The notes below the pieces were generated by a model. That model was not told the origin of the DNA. It did no database searches and was given only the letters and a program-made list of their open reading frames with translations. Positions 4,924 through 5,090 of a stretch of DNA of 5,090 nucleotides are shown one piece after another. Source of the DNA: Balneolaceae bacterium (lineage in GTDB: Bacteria; Bacteroidota; Rhodothermia; Balneolales; Balneolaceae). The stretch is taken from assembly GCA_021767245.1 (NCBI GenBank), contig JAASTO010000186.1, positions 1-5,090 on the forward strand, in the 5' to 3' direction. Made by a program: the position numbers and the translations under genes. Every line of letters starts with the position of its first letter. Positions within the stretch are counted from its first letter, which is position 1.

Positions 4924-5090
4924 ATGAAAACTGATATCACAAAGTACTCAGAAGATTTCAAGATCAGAGCCAATGAGGTGGATAATGACGGAAAAGCTAC
5001 CTTGCCTGCAATATTTTCTTTATTTCAGGAGGTAGCCGGTAATCATGCTCTCAAACTCAATTTTGATATCACCCAACTTCAAGAACAGGA
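4924..5090 (+). CDS. Acyl-ACP thioesterase-like protein, N-terminal part (3' end outside window)
   Basis: The frame opens with ATG at 4924 and stays open through 55 codons to the window end. The visible protein (MKTDITKYSEDFKIRANEVD..., then FSLFQEVAGNHA) resembles the start of bacterial acyl-ACP thioesterases of the FatA/FatB-like hotdog family. The hallmarks are a first strand F-x-I-R-x-x-E-V-D, then D-x-x-G-K-A-T-L-P and a helix F-x-x-Q-E-x-A-G-N-H-A. These enzymes release fatty acids from acyl carrier protein in the cytosol. Full-length relatives are about 250 aa with two hotdog repeats, so only about a fifth is visible and the catalytic residues are not. No Shine-Dalgarno precedes the ATG (upstream bases ATTTTAG), and the terminator at 4820-4856 implies its own promoter in 4857-4923, where I find none convincing. 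It could instead be another hotdog thioesterase of the 4-hydroxybenzoyl-CoA type, but the motif order favours acyl-ACP thioesterase. Confidence 0.8.
   Translation, partial: MKTDITKYSEDFKIRANEVDNDGKATLPAIFSLFQEVAGNHALKLNFDITQLQEQ

Overview
The window reads as ordinary chromosomal DNA from a moderately AT-rich bacterium of the Bacteroidota/Balneolota type. Three things suggest this: the bacilliredoxin-like YtxJ protein, which points to bacillithiol; the HisKA_2-type sensor kinase with a multi-membrane-span input region; and the Bacteroidota-style acyl-ACP thioesterase start. Several genes also lack a strong Shine-Dalgarno, and two TAnnTTTG-like promoter boxes fit that group. Assignment to Balneolota in particular is an inference from protein style, not a demonstrated fact.

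Layout, left to right. (1) The 3' end of a gamma-glutamyltransferase gene (+, cut by the window edge). (2) An S-methyl-5-thioribose-1-phosphate isomerase family gene (mtnA-like, +), behind a short leader with a bulged hairpin and a TAnnTTTG box. (3) Convergent to it, its tail overlapping the mtnA-like tail by 26 bp, a small two-span membrane protein (-). This is the second gene of a pair with (4) a large membrane sensor histidine kinase (-), 10 bp upstream of it. (5) An AT-rich 160-bp leader region. (6) A YtxJ/BrxC-like bacilliredoxin (-). (7) A 146-bp divergent intergenic region. (8) A UPF0173-type metallo-beta-lactamase-fold hydrolase (+), closed by a clear intrinsic terminator. (9) The first 55 codons of an acyl-ACP thioesterase-like gene (+, cut by the window edge).

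No mobile element, CRISPR array, tRNA, rRNA or recognisable riboswitch was found. The genes do not form one obvious pathway. Three of them touch thiol or sulfur metabolism (gamma-glutamyl peptide turnover, methionine salvage, bacillithiol redox), but they sit in different transcription units.

The most interesting observations are two apparently well-preserved proteins that lack family-defining active-site residues. The MtnA-like protein has Gly where the catalytic Cys should be and Ser where the conserved Arg of the RGAP motif should be, while keeping the catalytic Asp. The sensor kinase has Asn where the usual phospho-accepting His of the HRVKN box sits, and Asn in place of the ATP-lid Asp of the DNGxGL motif. 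Each may be a repurposed or degenerate member of its family.
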